Shown here one piece after another: positions 27,674-27,898 of a stretch of 27,898 nt of DNA. Source of the DNA: Planctomycetaceae bacterium (GTDB lineage Bacteria; Planctomycetota; Phycisphaerae; Phycisphaerales; SM1A02); NCBI GenBank assembly GCA_027488265.1, contig JAIYCA010000149.1:1-27898 (forward strand), written 5' to 3'. The notes below the pieces were generated by a model that saw only the letters and a program-made list of their open reading frames with translations, did no database searches and was not told where the DNA came from. The position numbers and the translations under genes were made by a program. The stretch's first letter is position 1; each line of letters opens with the position of its first letter.

Positions 27674-27701
27674 GGCGGGCAGTATCGCGCGGTTTCGCGG
27701 T

Positions 27702-27850
27702 GGCGGCGACCTTTGGCGCAGATCTCGCCAAAGCGAGCGAGTTGCGAAGCAGGTCGCGAGCGCTCGAACTCGTCGCGGTCGCCGCTGCGGCGGCGACCTT
27801 TGGCGCGATTCACGCCAGAGCGAGCGAGTTGCGAAGCAGGTCGCGAGCGA
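27702..27850 (+). repeat. Dispersed hairpin repeat, two tandem units (copy C)
   Basis: Units start at 27702 and 27789, offset 87 bp. Unit 1 has a perfect 8-bp stem (27711-27718/27726-27733) with a 7-nt loop; unit 2 keeps the same stem with one G-U pair and a 7-nt loop holding GATTCA. Tails at 27728-27762 and 27815-27849 agree at 34 of 35 bases. A separate 9-bp perfect hairpin (27777-27785/27790-27798) joins the units. The array ends six bases from the tRNA. Confidence 0.85.
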
Positions 27851-27855
27851 CCTAA

Positions 27856-27898
27856 TCGGGGCGGCCGGATTCGAACCGACGACTTCCTGCTCCCAAAG
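27856..27898 (-). tRNA. tRNA-Pro(UGG), 3' part, cut by the window edge
   Basis: Read on the minus strand, 27898-27856 contains an anticodon loop TTTGGGA (anticodon TGG, G37), the 3' anticodon arm, a five-base variable loop AAGTC, T-arm GTCGG-TTCGAAT-CCGGC (all pairs including one G-U), the acceptor 3' strand CGCCCCG and discriminator A. CCA is not encoded. The D-arm and 5' acceptor lie beyond the window. The five-base variable loop excludes a GGG anticodon reading. Confidence 0.9.

Noticed and set aside
27667..27855. Plus-strand ORF of 62 codons with repeated ASELRSRSRA
   Set aside because: It is a translation of the tandem intergenic repeat units next to the tRNA, with no independent support.

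Overview
The window looks like chromosome of a high-GC planctomycete, probably of the Phycisphaerae type. This rests on protein style rather than a marker gene. The signs are paired Ser/Thr kinases with C-terminal propeller domains next to an ECF sigma factor, a secreted lectin with dockerin-like calcium repeats, a membrane protein with a planctomycete-style C-terminal zinc ribbon, Thr/Ala-rich lipoproteins, weak or absent Shine-Dalgarno sequences, and GTG starts.

Positions 1-12795 (minus strand) form one tight directon. In transcription order it holds a small DUF2892-like membrane protein, an ECF sigma factor, two Ser/Thr kinases, two ABC exporter half-transporters and a truncated CorC/HlyC-family protein. 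Sigma to kinase 1 (TGATG), kinase 1 to kinase 2 (ATGA) and ABC to ABC (8 bp) overlap, so the set is probably co-expressed. The sigma factor has QPTM where most ECF factors carry an acidic region-2.2 motif. That fits a sigma factor switched on by phosphorylation from the linked kinases. The two ABC proteins look like a heterodimer with one degenerate ATP site.

Positions 12837-16826 hold an uncharacterised zinc-ribbon membrane protein (plus), a WspA-like methyl-accepting protein (minus, convergent, tails overlapping by 23 bp), and 3-hydroxyanthranilate 3,4-dioxygenase (plus, divergent from the chemoreceptor across 41 bp). Positions 16827-17132 are non-coding and full of structured repeats. Positions 17133-20537 (minus) hold an M28 peptidase-PDZ lipoprotein followed by a SAM-methyltransferase lipoprotein, probably an operon.

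Positions 20734-25709 (plus) hold a full-length glycine dehydrogenase (gcvP), a 558-bp stretch of doubtful coding status, a secreted C-type-lectin/dockerin protein, and a sigma-70-like protein overlapping its end. Positions 25970-27673 (minus) hold a glycosyltransferase and an FkbM methyltransferase six bases apart, probably for a surface glycan. The right edge cuts a tRNA-Pro(UGG).

A dispersed, hairpin-forming repeat family occupies three intergenic regions (16827-17132, 25736-25830, 27702-27850). Its stems vary while pairing is kept and the 7-nt loop size is constant; it is the clearest unexplained non-coding signal. The sigma/kinase/kinase/exporter/CorC module is the best candidate for an undescribed system.
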